Position numbers and translations under genes: made by a program | Notes under the pieces: generated by a model | The model's input: only the letters and a program-made list of their open reading frames with translations | Databases searched by the model: none | Told to the model about the DNA's origin: nothing | Assembly: GCF_001039355.2 (NCBI RefSeq) | Contig: NW_019775458.1 | Location: 96,987-160,986, forward strand | Reading direction: 5' to 3' | Source: Lingula anatina | Taxonomy: Eukaryota; Brachiopoda; Lingulata; Lingulida; Lingulidae | DNA: 64,000 bases | In this document: in pieces, positions 1-13,270 of the stretch | How the letters are laid out: each line of letters begins with the position of its first letter | How positions within the stretch are numbered: position 1 is the stretch's first letter

Positions 1-89
1 AAAATAAACACGGTTAATACACACGCTAATATCATCATGCCACCTATATGTGAATAAAATGCACCTGAAATTTGCCACAACTCTGCACC

Positions 90-163
90 ATGATTCAAGT
101 CGTTATCCTCGTGTCCTTGGTCGTCTGCTGTGAAACATCCAGTGGAACGCTCTCGTCCATAAG
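90..163 (+). pseudogene. Relic first exon of a plus-strand lipocalin gene
   Basis: An ATG opens a 24-codon hydrophobic signal-peptide-like frame ending in an AAG|GTAATT donor. The sequence just upstream and the SLVVCC / ALVVCC core closely match exon 1 of the intact plus-strand lipocalin at 29340. Downstream, only parts of that gene's intron 1 are recognisable (about 200-330). No GxW exon follows on the plus strand before the 3' end of minus-strand copy A begins near 1370. I read this as the surviving 5' end of a truncated divergent lipocalin gene. It could be a working first exon only if its other exons lay elsewhere, which the sequence does not support. Confidence 0.6.
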
Positions 164-1369
164 GTAATTAATATATGTGTATAACGGATGTAGGTATATA
201 ATTTATACTTGATTACGTTGGCAGCGAGCAGGAACTGCACCTCAAGTGTAAAAACTAGCGAATGCAACATTATGTGATGAACTTTGAGAAGCCAACCATG
301 GCTATTCGATCACCTACGTTCTGCCAATTTAATCCATTTCACGACAAGATTAGTTAACTACGTTTTGCTCGTCGCCTTATTATTATTATTATTATTATTA
401 TTTTCTAAAATGAAATTCTCACGGTTTGACCATTTTCAAATATTAAAAAAAATAGTGGTAAACTACCAGGACCACATATCGACTTTTCACTAAATATTCA
501 CAGACACATTTTTCGCGAAACATGTGCTCGTTTCTGTGCTGTCCAGTGAGGATTTTTGCATATGATTGACGTCTTCACTCAGAGGATAAAGTTTCGCTAC
601 GACCGTGTTAATGTTCGTCTCTTTAGGAGTATTTTCAGTGCAGGAGGAACTCTCTTTGCATGCCCCATGGGGAAAAATAGTCCTGCTTATTAAACCATTT
701 GCCAGAAAATAAAAGGAGATTTGAAACTAGGCAAAACATCATTTGTGTAAAGTTACAGGCTTACAATGTAGATGTAGGTATAACACTGATCTTTTGTTTT
801 CAACAAATTAATTAGTGCTCAAGGTATAGTTCCGTATCCTCAATACGTGTCGAATAGATAAATAAAAAGACATATATGTTTTTGTTTGCGCAAGGGAAGT
901 TTCTTCGGAGACAAAAATACTCTTAAAACATGAAGGTCAGAACAATCAAGATTTCTGAATATGCATTGGTTTTACAATCAAGTGGCAAATTGTCTTCTTT
1001 AGAAAGCGATTCTAGCACATCCTAATACTCGTGCGCTGGTTCACATCTCTAGAAGACCGTAGCATGGGGGTGGGTGGATTGCATTACCTCGTTTGGAGAT
1101 TTTTTGCACAGAAAATGAAGCACCATGAGTCTCAAAGCTGATATAACTGATCTGGAAATTTACCTCTGTTATAAGCACAGAATGGCAAAGTGCATCCGGT
1201 AGACACAAAGAGATCTTTGAAGCTCGGAGTATCTGACAATAACAGGACATGATACTGGTATATTCAGAAATAGTGTAACATCCATTTGTGATCAAAGCTA
1301 TTGACTGACAAAGATCAAAGGGTTGGTTCACTGAATGTTACTCAGTATATCTGCTTCATCCTGGCAGCA
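164..1369. other. Non-coding: relic lipocalin intron and 3' flank of copy A
   Basis: No gene seen. About 195-1650 has a diverged second copy at about 8835-10150, including the GAAATTCTCACGG block and the AAACTAGGCAAAACAT block. About 225-310 also matches intron 1 of the plus-strand lipocalin (about 29510-29600). The stretch therefore joins plus-gene intron sequence to the 3' flank of a minus-strand lipocalin. A short ATT run lies at about 380-401. Confidence 0.6.
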
Positions 1370-3884
1370 TTATGCTGGGCAAGCTGAAATGAAATTAACA
1401 GTTTGAAAAAACTTCTAAGTGACTGGAAGTTGGTGTAGACATCAAAACATATGAGAACTAGTATTGATACCCGTATCAGTAACTCTTTAGTTGTCCTTTG
1501 CAGAAACAATGTTGTAACTTGAATATACAAAATATCAACCACAAGTGCTTTTTATAATGGTATTTTGAAACTTGTGTTTAATTACGTATCTGAGGTTGTG
1601 TCCATCATTTCAACGGGCTAACCATTTAAATACAGCCATAATTTAGAGTAGTGCGCCGTTTTGAGTAGATTGAACGTGCCCGGCGCTACCTAGACATGCG
1701 TTAAATTGTCCGTTGAATGCATCAACTTATGACTCTAGATGTTGGAGAAGTAAACGAATTAATAGTTTATTAAATTTAAATTGCACCACTTACGGTTTTC
1801 ATGTGTAACATTCCACAAATTCACGGCGACGTCCTCCGCGGTCACGCAGAATAAACGAATTAAGGCACGTTTGGTGAGAATTATCTTTGTGTTCGAGGGT
1901 GTGCGTGAAAATACCGTGACCATGCGCACCTCGTCCGATCCGGGACCTATCTGGTAAGTGAATGTAAGGTTAGCGAGGTTGAACGCAAAGTACAGGGAGT
2001 CGTAGTGTAATCCGTCTGAAACACGAGTGTGACAGGTTAGTGCAAACCGAAAGTAGTCTCGTGCTGAAAAATTGAAAGTTACCTATTCTACCCCCACCCC
2101 CACGTGCATGTACTAAATGAAGCTTAAACAAATTTGTTATTGAACAGAAACGAAGCTTAAACAAATTTGTTATTGAACAGATACGAAGCTGTTATCGATC
2201 TGCAGCAAAAATTCAAGAAACCAGTAAGTGAAAAATGATGTATGGTTGTTTACATCTCTCTGTTCGACACGGTGGCCATCTTGTAAAACATTCACTAGCC
2301 TCAAGGTTGCATACAACTTCATTGTTGAGATACAGTGTATAATAATATGCCTGACATTTGTAGTTCTCAATTGTGTCTGAAAATTAACATTTTACTTTTT
2401 TTATTCAAGATTTGGTTAATCGAATTCTCCTCGTTTTGGGTCTATTTTTGATTTATCAAATTTATCAAAACAAGACCATACATGAAAGAGAACCCTATTA
2501 ATATATTTGAAGCTTTTAGGTGAAATCTTCCAGGACTGAAGACTTACTGTGTAAAAAGGTATATTTTTCTATGGGATTGGCTACCATCTTGAGTGTTTAA
2601 AATGCCCAAAGTTGTCCAAGTAGCAACTATTGTAAAACTGCTCTGGGACCCCCAGTATGTAGAAAAATCATGATGTGAAACACATTTTATCGGTTTTAAA
2701 AGTTTCGACTGGGCTATTTATCTGTTGATGAAGAATGATTACTGAGTATCCATTCGGGGATTTCAGAGTTGAAAACACAGTTTCCTGTACTTTCAAAAAA
2801 TATTTTTTGTCATAAACGCATTGTTCTCTTTTAAATGAGCCCACTTACTGTATATCCAGTCGTATTTGCCGTTGAAATTAGGGTCAGGCACTAGCTCACG
2901 TGACCAGCTGTCACACTCAGAAAAGTTAGTAAAACTGAAAAAATTGTGTATATATTTCTTAATCACAGATTAAAAAACAATTTTAAACAGAATTGTGTTC
3001 TCTACATTTGTACAATTGTTACAGAAACTGCCAAAACCGAATGAAATACCATAGATGTACATTGAGGGAGTTTTTTTGCACTCCCCAAACTATTTGCTTT
3101 GTAGACAGTTTCGGTACAAGATATAGCAGCACTTCTGTATCTTCAGATAAGTTTTTCCGCCTTAAACATGAAACAAGGATGGTCTCCATCTGTCTCTATG
3201 CACTTCTGTAGTAAGAATCAAAATCAAAGTCTCACAAATACCCAGCATATGTTAAGATAATAAGAAGTACCTCCATCTAAGATCGAACTGCCACGTCATG
3301 TTTCCATTAGGATGAAGAGTGAAGGTGTTGGTGTAGTCCCGCCAAAGCTCAGCTGTCAAGTCGGGCCAGTAAAAATTGGTAGCATACCACGTTCCTGCAA
3401 CCTAAAACGAGAGAAACAGTCCCCATAATAAGTGTTAGACTCTTTAGCAGTGTAACAGTAATTCTATAAAACTTTTACCATTTTTCTCTACCATCAAGGT
3501 GAGTGTTCCAATAACTAGAAACTAAATAGTACAACGTGGTATTGGAATTTTGTGAACTGGTTTGGATATGACGTACCTCGGTGATTAAGAGAAATGTGCT
3601 GAAAATTCCAGAAAAAAATCTGCAAAGGTAAAATCTCACGAATATTGTCTGCTTGTAAGTAAACCAAATCTGTGAACGGTTCTGGATATGGTGTTGAAGG
3701 TAACCATGTCGAAATTTCCAGGAGAATTTAAATTTCATTGTGTAAATATCCACTCACTATAAATATTTTGCAAAAGACTTACCCTTTCAGGCCTAAAATA
3801 CCTAATAGCTCTGGGCTGACAAGGCATATCCGTTTCTCCAAGTGCTACACATAGTATTGGAACGATGCAGCAAATGTCTTTCAT
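1370..3884 (-). CDS. Lipocalin, copy A (complete, 184 aa)
   Basis: Five coding exons on the minus strand: 3884-3783, 3401-3271, 2934-2849, 2015-1794 and 1383-1370. Lengths are 102, 131, 86, 222 and 14 nt, and phases 0, 2, 1, 1 join in frame. Exon 1 encodes a signal peptide (MKDICCIVPILCVAL) and a PCQP cysteine. Exon 2 opens with the lipocalin GxW motif (GTWY, residues 37-40). Exon 3 carries SEC and FNGKYDW. Exon 4 carries DSLYFAFN and the FSRTP motif of lipocalin SCR3, then FCVTAED. The last exon adds only PCPA and a stop. Four N-glycosylation sequons (NMT, NFS, NLT, NVT) suggest a secreted glycoprotein. The second conserved motif, normally TDY, reads NLA here. An in-frame upstream ATG at about 3938 exists only in this copy; the 34-residue exon 1 matches the other paralogues better. 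The ligand is unknown. Confidence 0.85.
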
Positions 3885-3956
3885 TCCGTTACAGTAACTG
3901 TCCAAACTGCTGAGAGATGTAGAACTAAAATCAGCCATGGTTGTTGATTTATAGCC

Positions 3957-5390
3957 TGTCAAGGAAACATCTTGCCATGAGCTGCCGTGGAGTTGTTGAA
4001 AATACTTGCCAAGAAGGCATCCGAATTATGTCATACGTACATATGGACGGTAATGCTTCACAAAGCCCAAAGCAGATCTGTTTAATTTTACTTAATTCAA
4101 CTGACGCAAAAGTAATCGCGTTTCACAGTAACATGATTATATCGTCAAACTCTTATGTGCTGAAAATGAAGCGGGGATTTAACCACTTGCTGTTGCTAGT
4201 AAATATCAAAATTTAATTAAAAAAAAAATAAAACAGTAACTTACAATAAAACTGTGCAAGAAGAATAATGAGCTCTTCAAAGTCGCCAACAGGTATCGGT
4301 AAGTCAGTACCTTGCGTTGACTCTGGTTCCAGGTGGTCTCTCGACAGTGCGTTCTCATTTAATACGAAGCTATGACTAGCTTGTTCACGTAATTTAGATT
4401 GACACTTGCTAACGGTTGTGGATCCTCCCTATTTTCTTCCCGTGATGTGCATAAAGGGAATTTGTTTTTATACTCATTGTGCAGCATTCATAAGCCGTAA
4501 GTTCGCCTATCTGTCGAAGACTGATGAAAACATAGCAGGACAGCACTGCAAATTCTATCAAATTAAAGTATAAATTGAACCTATCACATTTCTCGTAGAT
4601 TAGATTAAAATTTTGCCTTTTCTATTTGATTTGTAAATCAACTGATGTGTGTTTGAAGGGTAGGCTAAATACTATTACAGCATACTATAGCAATATTAAA
4701 CTTTTAGTATTATTTAAAAAATAACATGAAGTTATTTGGTTTATCACTTGATCCAAATCTTTGTTTCTCTTACTCTTCAGTCTCTGACATACCTCTTTTT
4801 TAAATTATTGTCTAAGATCATTGGATAGTGAGATCGTATGGATTCCATTTTTATAACGCGAAATCATGAGATGTGACGCATTCGATTTTAATTGCAGTTT
4901 ATGAATTGGAACTGTAGTCAAACTCAAGATGGGATTTGTCTTAATTTTTTTAGCCTCTGAATAAGAGAAATCTGGCAGTTTTGCAAATAACGGCTAGCAC
5001 TGGATAGAGGAAGCATTTTCCGAATGAAAAACTAAAAAAAGTGACTGCAATTGTAGTCCATACACTGTACCCCTATATTATATAACGTTGTTCTTGTATT
5101 TCAAAGCCAAAACAGTCAACCTTTGATGACGTTTCCCCAATGAGTAAAAGTAATCACGCTGTATATAATAGAACATTTTACAGACATAAAAACATTTAAT
5201 TTAGCAAGGTGTGTTACATTTATAACCCATAATTGCTTTTGTTGTATCTTTCTGACTGAAGCAATCAGATGAAAACAGGACATAAATGCAATGCCTATGA
5301 ATTTGTTATTGCTTGTGTAATATGTTACATGTTCCTGACTCTCATCTCTAAACCACATTCACTAAATTAATAATAGTTTCAAGGTAATAT
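3957..5390 (-). promoter_or_regulatory. 5' region of lipocalin copy A: 5' UTR intron, conserved block
   Basis: An acceptor (CCTTGACAG) lies just upstream of coding exon 1, and a conserved donor (ATT|GTAAGT, exon edge 4245) lies further up. Together they imply a non-coding first exon ending at 4245. A 37-bp block at 4424-4460, containing CTTCCCGTGATGTGCATAAA on the plus strand, recurs at the same place upstream of the other three copies and may be a promoter element. Further upstream, a conserved stretch near 5060 (CACTGTACCCCTATATTATA) is shared by all units. The unit ends near 5390, where it abuts the 3' flank of copy B. Confidence 0.45.
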
Positions 5391-5507
5391 TACTGGTATA
5401 TTCAGAAATAATGTAACATCCATTTGTGATCAAAGCTATTGACTGACAAAGATCAAAGGGTTGGTTCACTGAATGTTACTCAGTATATCTGCTTCATCCT
5501 GGCAGCA

Positions 5508-6948
5508 TTATGCTGGGCAAGCTGAAATGAAATAAACAGTTTGAAAAAAACTTCTAAGTGTCTGGAAGTTGTGGTAGACATCAAAACATATGAGAACTAG
5601 TAGTAATACCTGTATCAGTAACTCTTAAGTTGTTCTTTGCAGAAACTATATTGTATCTTGAATATACAAAATATGAACCACAAGTGCTTTTTCGACTGGT
5701 ATTTTGAAACTTGTTTTATTACGTATTGGAGGTTGTGTCCATCATTGCAAAGGGCTCTCCATTTAAATAAGGTTAGCGAGGTTGAACGCAAAGTACAGGG
5801 AGTCGTAGTGTGATCCGTCTGAAACACGAGTGTGACATTTATGTGCAAACCGAAAGTAGTCTCGCGCTGAAAAATAGAAAGTTACGCTATTCTACCCCCA
5901 CTCCCACATGTTACTTTTCTCTTTCAAATGAGCCCACTTACTGTGTATCCAGTCGTATTTGCCGTTGAAATCAGGGTCAGGCACTAGCTCACGGAACCAG
6001 CCGTCACACTCAGAAAAGTTAGTGAACCTGAAATAGTCACAGATCAAAAAGCTATCTTAAACAGAATTTCTATATTTTAAAAACCGTTAAGAAACTGTCA
6101 AAATCGTAGTGGAATGCTATACATGTACATTGAGGAGGATCTTTTTGCACCCTCTATTCCCCAAGCCATTTGCTTTGAAGACAGTAATGTACATTTTGCA
6201 GCACTTCTGTATCTTCAGATAAGTTTTTCTGCCTTTAACATGAGACGAGGGCGGTCTCCAGCTTTTTCTGTGCACCTTTTTCGTGAGCAAAAAAATCAAA
6301 GTCTAACGAATATATGTTAAGATAATAAAATGTACATCCATCTAAGATCGAAACGCCAAGTCATGTTTCCATTAGGATGAAGAGTGAAGGTGTTGGTGTA
6401 ATCCCGCCAATACTCAGTAGTGTCGAATGGCCAGTAAAGGTTAGTAGCATACCACGTTCCCGTAACCTAAAACAAGAAACCGTTTATTCCCATTATAAGC
6501 GGTAGACTCTTTAGCAGTATAACGATCTTGATCATTAAGGTGAGTGACTCAAAAACTAAAAACTTACTAGCAGAACGTAGAAATGGATCGCAATTATTTG
6601 AAGGGGTTTGGATATGGTATACTCTAGTGGTTAAAAAAATGTACTGAAATCTAAAAAAAAATCTGCAAGAGTAAAATCTCATTCTTATTGTCTGCTTGTA
6701 AGAAAAGCCCAATCTGTGAACGATTCTGGTTATGCTGTTTAAGGTAAACGTGTTTAAATTTCCAGGAGAATAATTTTTTATCATGTAAATATCCATTCAT
6801 TGTGAATATTTTCCAAAGAAAAACTTACCCTTTCAGGCTTAAAAGACATAAGAGGTCCCGGCTGACAAGGCGTACCCGTTTCTACAAGTGCCACACGTAG
6901 TATTGGAACGATGCAGACGATGGCAGCTAAGCAGCAAATGGCTTTCAT
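5508..6948 (-). pseudogene. Lipocalin, copy B (exon 4 truncated by deletion)
   Basis: Exons 1-3 are intact: 6948-6829 (40 codons, signal peptide starting MKAICCLAAIVCIVPIL), 6466-6336 (GTWY motif) and 6027-5942. Of exon 4, only the first 49 nt (5818-5770) survive. They read DGSHYDSLYFAFNLANL and then run into intron-4 sequence and a TAA. About 330 bp present in copies A and D are missing at this join. The lost part holds the RTP motif, the C-terminal helix region and a cysteine. A matching terminal exon (5521-5508, PCPA stop) remains but cannot be reached. If transcribed, the product would be a truncated barrel that is unlikely to fold. The gene is probably a recent pseudogene. Confidence 0.85.
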
Positions 6949-7020
6949 TCTGTTACAGTAACTGTTCAAACTGCCGAGATATGTAGAACTAAAATCAGTC
7001 TTGGTTGTTGATCCTGTCAA

Positions 7021-9832
7021 GGAAACATCTTGCCATTAGCTGCCATGGAGTTGTTGAAAAGACTTACCAAGAAGGCATACGAATTATCTTATACATATGG
7101 ACGGTAATGCTTCACAAATCCCAAAGCAGATATGTTTCATTTTACTTAATTCAACTGAGGCAAACGTAAACGCATTTTCGCAGTAACATGATTTTATCAT
7201 CGAAATCTTATATGTGCTGAAAATGAAGCCGGAATCATCATAAAAATAAATTTAACCACTCACTAGCTGGTGCTAGTAAATATCAAAAATCTTTAATTAA
7301 ATAAAAACAGTAACTTACAATAAAATTTAGGTAGAGGATTTACCCGGTATGAGATCTTTGAAGTCACCAACAGTTATCGGTAAGTGCGTTCCCATTAAAT
7401 ACGAAGCTATGACTCGCCTTTTCACGTAATTTAGATTGACACTTGTTAACAGATGTGGCTCCTCCCTATTTTCTTCCCGTGATGTGCATAAAGGGAATTT
7501 TATTTTTATACTCATTGTGCAGCATTCATAAGTTGTAAGTTCGTCCATCTTTTGAAGACTGATTAAAACATAGCAAGACAGCACTGCAATTTCTATCAAA
7601 TTAAAGCATTAATTGAACTTATTACATTTATAATAAATTAGATTAAAATTTTGGAATTTGTCATTGGCTTGTAAATCAAATGTTGTACGTTTAAAATTTA
7701 GGTCAAACACTATCATAGCATACGATAGCATTAATTAAACTCCTTTAATATAATCATGAAATAACATGAAATTATTTGGTGTATCAATTAATCCAATTCG
7801 TTGCTTCTCTTACTCTCCAGCCTCTGACATAACTCTTTTCTAAATTATTGTCTAAGATTGGTAAGTGAGATCGTATGAATCTTATTTTTATAACGTGGAA
7901 TCATGAGATATCATACATTCGAGAGTAGTAACTGTGTATGAATTGGGACTGCACTCATAATCAAGATGGGGTTTGCCTTGTTTTTAAGCGTCTGGATAAT
8001 GATAATTAAGTCTGGATGTTTTGGAAATAATGTCTAGTATTAATTGCAATAGAAGAAGCATTTCCAAATGAAAAGCTGTAAAAATTAGCTGCAATTATAA
8101 TTCATACACTGTACCCCTATATTATATATGTTGTTCTTGTATATCAAAGCCATAACAATCAACAAGAGATAACATTTCCCCTATGTGTAAAACTTATCAC
8201 GCTGTATGTAATGGAGGTCGTACGAGATAGCATAAACCGAGTCTTTAGGCACGATAAAGATACTAGGGTTTTCATGTACGTGTATCTGGGATTTTGAACG
8301 CCAATTTAAAAAATATAATATTTCCTCCTCAAAATCATTGTTCAAGCGTTCCCTGCATTTGGATCCAATGTTTTGTACGATATCTTATTAAATAACCACT
8401 ATATACAATTTTTTATTTAAAGGGTTTTGTCGTTATTAAAAAAAAGGTCTGAAGTACAATTAGAGATAAAACTACTAAATGGAAAACGTAAGGAGCATAA
8501 AAACGCCATTCTTTTCGCAAAGTGTGTCATACAGCTATCGCCCATAGTTGCCTTTTTATCCTTCACACGAACAAAAGGTAACTAAGACACAGGTGCCACA
8601 CACATGAATTGCTTGTGTAATATGCATTGGCGGATTTAGGAGGGGGTGTTCCCCCTTCGACCCCCCTTTGATTCCTGAAAAAAAATTACACCAATGGTCC
8701 CCTCTTGAAATTAGAAATTTGACTAGCTGAATTATAGATCTAAACCGTACCAAATGGCACCGTTCGCCTCTAAAATACCCAAATTCAGCGGGCCCCAAAC
8801 CCCACGCACGGTATAAATAGGTGAAGGTCTATAATTAATGATGAATTATATATTATATTGGTGGTAAGCAGTAACTGCACCTCGGGTGTAGGAACTCGCA
8901 ATGCAGCATTAAATGAGAGTTTAGAGAAGTCAACCACGGCTAGTCGATCACCAGTTTAATCCATTGCACGACAGGATTAGTTAACTACATGTACTTTAGT
9001 TTTATGGTTATAATTGTTATTATTTTCTAAAACGAAATTCTCACGGTTTCAAAATTTAAAAAATAGTGGTACACTGCCAGGGCCACTTATAGACTTTTTA
9101 CTAGATATTCAGAGACAATTATTTTCACTAAGCATTTGCCCGTGTCTGTACTGTTCAGCGAGAATTCAGGCATATGATTGACGTCATCACTCAGTTGGCG
9201 TTTGGTAGAATATAAAGTTTCGTCACGACCTTGTTAATGTTCCTTTATTTATAAATATTTATAGTGCAGGGGGAATTATCCACGCATACCCTGTGTGGAT
9301 AAATAGACACGCTGATTAAACTATTCACGAGAAAATAAAAAGAGATTTGAAACTAGGCAAAACATGTTTTGTGTATAACGTTACAGGGTTACAATGGGCA
9401 TGTAGGTATAAAATTGGTATTTTTTTTCAACGAATTGAATAGTGCTGAAGGTGTTTCTTACCTTATCCTAAAAACTTGTTGAATAGAAACACAAAAAGAC
9501 ACTTGTGATTTTTTCTTTAAGCAAGGAAAGTTTCTTCGGAGACAAAAATTAAAACAAACAAAACAATCAAGGTTTCTGAATATGCACTGGTTTGTCTTCT
9601 TGAGATAACTATACTAGTACATCCTAATACGCGTACGCTGGTTCACATCTCTGGGAGACCGTGGCATAGGGGTGGGTTGACTGCATTACTTCATTTGGAA
9701 ATTTTTTGCACAAATAAGGAAGCACCATGAGTATCAGAGCTAGAACTGTTATAAGCACAAGCTATTCACTAACAAAGATCAACGGATTGGTTCACTGAAT
9801 ATCATGTCTGCTGCATCTCATGCCATGCACCT
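7021..9832. other. Copy B upstream region, TE-like insertion and relic flank
   Basis: No gene seen. At 7021-8215 lies the copy B 5' region, including the conserved block 7461-7497 and a donor near 7310-7316. About 8220-8835 is absent from the other units. It includes GGCGGATTTAGGAGGGGG near 8635, which looks like the end of a non-autonomous DNA transposon; no second terminus was found. About 8835 onward is a diverged copy of about 195-1650, made of relic plus-gene intron followed by the 3' flank of copy C. Confidence 0.5.
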
Positions 9833-12384
9833 TTATGCTATGCAAGCTGAAAAAAAATTTGAAAAAAATTACAAGTGAATGGAAAGTTAGTGTAAACACC
9901 GGAACATATGAGTAGAAATACCTGTACCTGTATCAGTATCTCTTTAGTTGTCCTTTGAAGAAACTATATTGTAACTTGAATATACATGTACAAAATACCT
10001 GGCACATTTGCTTTTCTGATGGTATTTTAAAATTTTGTGTTCTTTTACGTAGCGAATGTTGTGTCCATTATTTCAACTAATTTTCTATTAAAATACAACC
10101 AGAATTTAGAGCACAGCGCCGCTTAGAGTAGCTTTAACCTGTCCGGCTCTACCTAAACGTATGTTAAATTGTCCATCAGCTTGTGTTTTCAGATATAGGA
10201 GAAGTAAACAACTGAATAACTTAACTTAATTACAACAGCACTACTTACGGTTTTCATGTGTAACATTCCACAAATGCGCGGCGACATCCTCCGCAGTCAC
10301 GCAGAAATAACGAATCAAGACATATTTTGTGAGAATTGTCTTTGTGTTCCAGGGTGTACGCGAAAACACCGTGAGCATGCGCACCCAATCCGATTCGGGA
10401 GCCATCTGGTAAGTGAATGTAAGGTCATTATAGTCAGTGAACGCGAAGTACAGGGAGTCGTAGTGTGATCCGTCTGAAACACGATTGTGGCATTTTAGTG
10501 CAAAGCGAAAGTAGTTTCATGCTGAAAAAAAATTGAAAGCAACCCCACTTTACCCCAACCCCTCATGTGGATGTACTAAAAGTAAGCTGTAACAAGCTGT
10601 TGTTATTGAACAGAAACGAAACAGAAAAGTAGCCTTAATCTGATAACCATGCATGCGTCAACTAAAAATCAGATTGACTGCTAACATTAAACTTGATTAT
10701 CGATCCGAAGCAAAGATCCAAGAAATTGTTGGTGAAATTGGTGTATGGTTGTTTATATCCCTCTATGCAACACGTTAGCCGTCTTGTAAAACATTCATGA
10801 GCCTCAAAGGTTGCATACAACTTCTTTGTTGAGATATAGTGTATAATAATACGCCTGATATTTGTAGTTCTCAAGTGTGTCTAAAAATTAAAACAGGTCA
10901 TTAATTTTTATCAAGATTTGGTTTAAACATTATTGTTGTGACGTTTGGTGACTGTTTTGGATTTATCAAATTTATCAAAACAAGACCATGCATTAATGGG
11001 AACCCTATCAATATTTTTGAGGCATTAAGGTGAAATCTTCCCAGACTTAAGACTTACTGTGTAAAAAAAGGTATATTTTTCTGTGGGGATTGGCGACCAT
11101 CTTGTGTGTTTTTAATGCCCAAAGTCGCCTAAGTAGGAACTATTGTAAATTTATGCTGGGAGCCATACCACCGAGTTTCTAGAATAACCATAATGGGAAA
11201 CACTGTTCTGAAAGGTTTTGACTGGTTCATTTACCTATTGATGAAAAATTATCACTGAGTATCTCAAAATTGATAACACAGTTCATCGAAAAGCACATTA
11301 CACTCCACTTACTAAGAAACCAGTCGTATTTGCCGTTGAAATTTGGGTCAGGCACTAGCTCACGTGACCAGCCGGTACACTCAGAAACGTTAGTGAAACT
11401 GAAATAAATATATACTAGTATTTCCGTTAGAGATAGATTAAAAACACTTTATAAACCAAAATTTTATACGTTTTTTTTATAAATTTATACAAACGTTACA
11501 GAAACAATCAAGAACGTAGTGGAGTGCCATACATGTATATTGGGGAGGATCGTTTTGCACCCCCTATTTACATGTAGTAATTTCGCTTTGAAGACAGATT
11601 GGGTACAATAAAAATATTTAGCAGCAGTTCTGTATACTCAGATTGGGGTTTCTTTCTTAAAAAGGGACAAGAGCGCAATCTACATCTGCCTCTGTAGTAA
11701 GAATAAAAATCAAATGCTCACAAATATATATTAAGGTAATAAGAAGTACCTCCATCTAAGATCGAACTGCCACGTCATGTTTCCATTAGGATGCAGTGTG
11801 AAGGTGTTGGCGTAGTCCTGCCAAAACTCCATAGTCAAGTTTGGCCAGTAAATATTGGTACCATACCATGTTCCTTCAACCTAAAATGCCACAAACTGTT
11901 TAATTCTCATAATACGCGTTAACAGTAAGAGGGCAATTTTATGAAAATTCAGCATCAAATTCAGCATCAAGGTGAGCAGCTCAGAAACAAGAAATTTACT
12001 AGTAGAACGTGGTTATGGATCGCAATTTGGAGAATAAGTTTGGATATGAAATAACATAGTAATTAAGATAAATGTGCTGAAACATCTTCCGCAGTGGTTA
12101 AATCGCACTGACCGTGCGTTGACCACCTCTGCCTGTAAGAAAACCCCATATTTTAGATATGTTGCTTAAGGTAAACGTGCTGAAATTTCCAGGAAAATTG
12201 AACTATTTTTATTGTGTAAAAAAAAACAACTTCCATTGTGAATGTTTTGCAAAAGACTCACCCCTTCAGGATCAAAAGACGCTATAGGGCTAGGCTGACA
12301 CGGCAAACTCGTTTCAACAAGTGCCACAAGTACCAGTATTGGAACAATGCAGACGATGGCAACTAAGAAGCTAATGTCTTTCAT
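9833..12384 (-). CDS. Lipocalin, copy C (complete, 192 aa, keeps TDY)
   Basis: Five coding exons: 12384-12262, 11880-11750, 11398-11313, 10473-10249 and 9846-9833 (123, 131, 86, 225 and 14 nt), all in phase. The signal peptide begins MKDISFLVAIVCIVPILV. GTWYGTNIYWPN gives the GxW motif. Exon 4 reads FAFTDYNDLTFTYQ, so this copy keeps the classical lipocalin TDY motif that copies A, B and D have replaced. FSRTPWNTK is the third conserved region. The terminal exon encodes PCIA and a stop rather than PCPA. Cysteines in exons 1, 3, 4 and 5 could form two disulphides. It is likely a secreted small-molecule carrier; the ligand cannot be told from sequence. Copy C is the most diverged of the four array members. 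Confidence 0.85.
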
Positions 12385-12462
12385 TTTGTTACAGTAACTG
12401 TCCAAAGTGCCAAGAGATGTAGGACTAATATCAGTCGTGGTTGTTGATTTATAGCCTGTCAA

Positions 12463-13227
12463 AGAAACATTTTGCCATTAGAATGGAGTTGTTGCAAAAA
12501 AACTTGCTTAAGATTTAATTAATTAATTTAATTATGGATGACAACATTTCACAAAGAACCAAAACAGGTGTTTTATTTTACTTAATTCAAGTGAGGCAAA
12601 CGTAAAAGGGTTTTCCCAGTAACATGATTTTATCATTGAAATCTTGTGCTGAAAATGAAGCAGGAATCATCATTCGAATAAATTTAACCCCATCCTGTTG
12701 CTAGTAAATATCTAGATTTAACAAAAACTGTAACTTACAGTAAAACTGTGCAAGAAGATTTATGATTTCTTCGAAGTCACCAACAGTTATCGGTAAGACT
12801 GTAGGCTGCGTAGACTCTGGTACCAGGTGGTCGTTCGACAATGCATTCCCATTTTATACGAAGCTATCAGACTCACTTTATTTAGATTGACACTTGTTAA
12901 CCGATTTGGCTCCTCCCTATTTTCTTCCCGTGATGTGCATAAAGGGAATTTTTATACTAATCTGTGCAGCATTAATAATTTCGTCCATCTACTGAAGGCT
13001 GATTAATACTAGCAGGATAGCACTCTAAATTCTATCAAAATAAAGAATTATTGTAACTAATTGCCTTTATGCAATGCTTGTAATATGATGCTAACGTACA
13101 CGTACGATCAGTGCTGTGAGCAGTTGACTCGACATTAAGACCGCACCTACCTTATGGTTATAAAATACTGGACATGTATGTGTAATAACGGTACATTTCT
13201 ATGTAATTTTGTTGCTTTTTATCTATG

Positions 13228-13270
<43 letters not shown>

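Noticed and set aside
3735-3962. N-terminally extended lipocalin frame upstream of MKDICC
   Set aside because: The extension begins at TTG, crosses a good acceptor (CCTTGACAG) and lacks an ATG in three of four copies. Starting at MKD gives a proper signal peptide and matches the plus-strand gene.
6114-6320. Opposing frames in lipocalin intron 2 of copies B and D
   Set aside because: They lie between mapped exons and are shared only because the units are duplicated; no domain.
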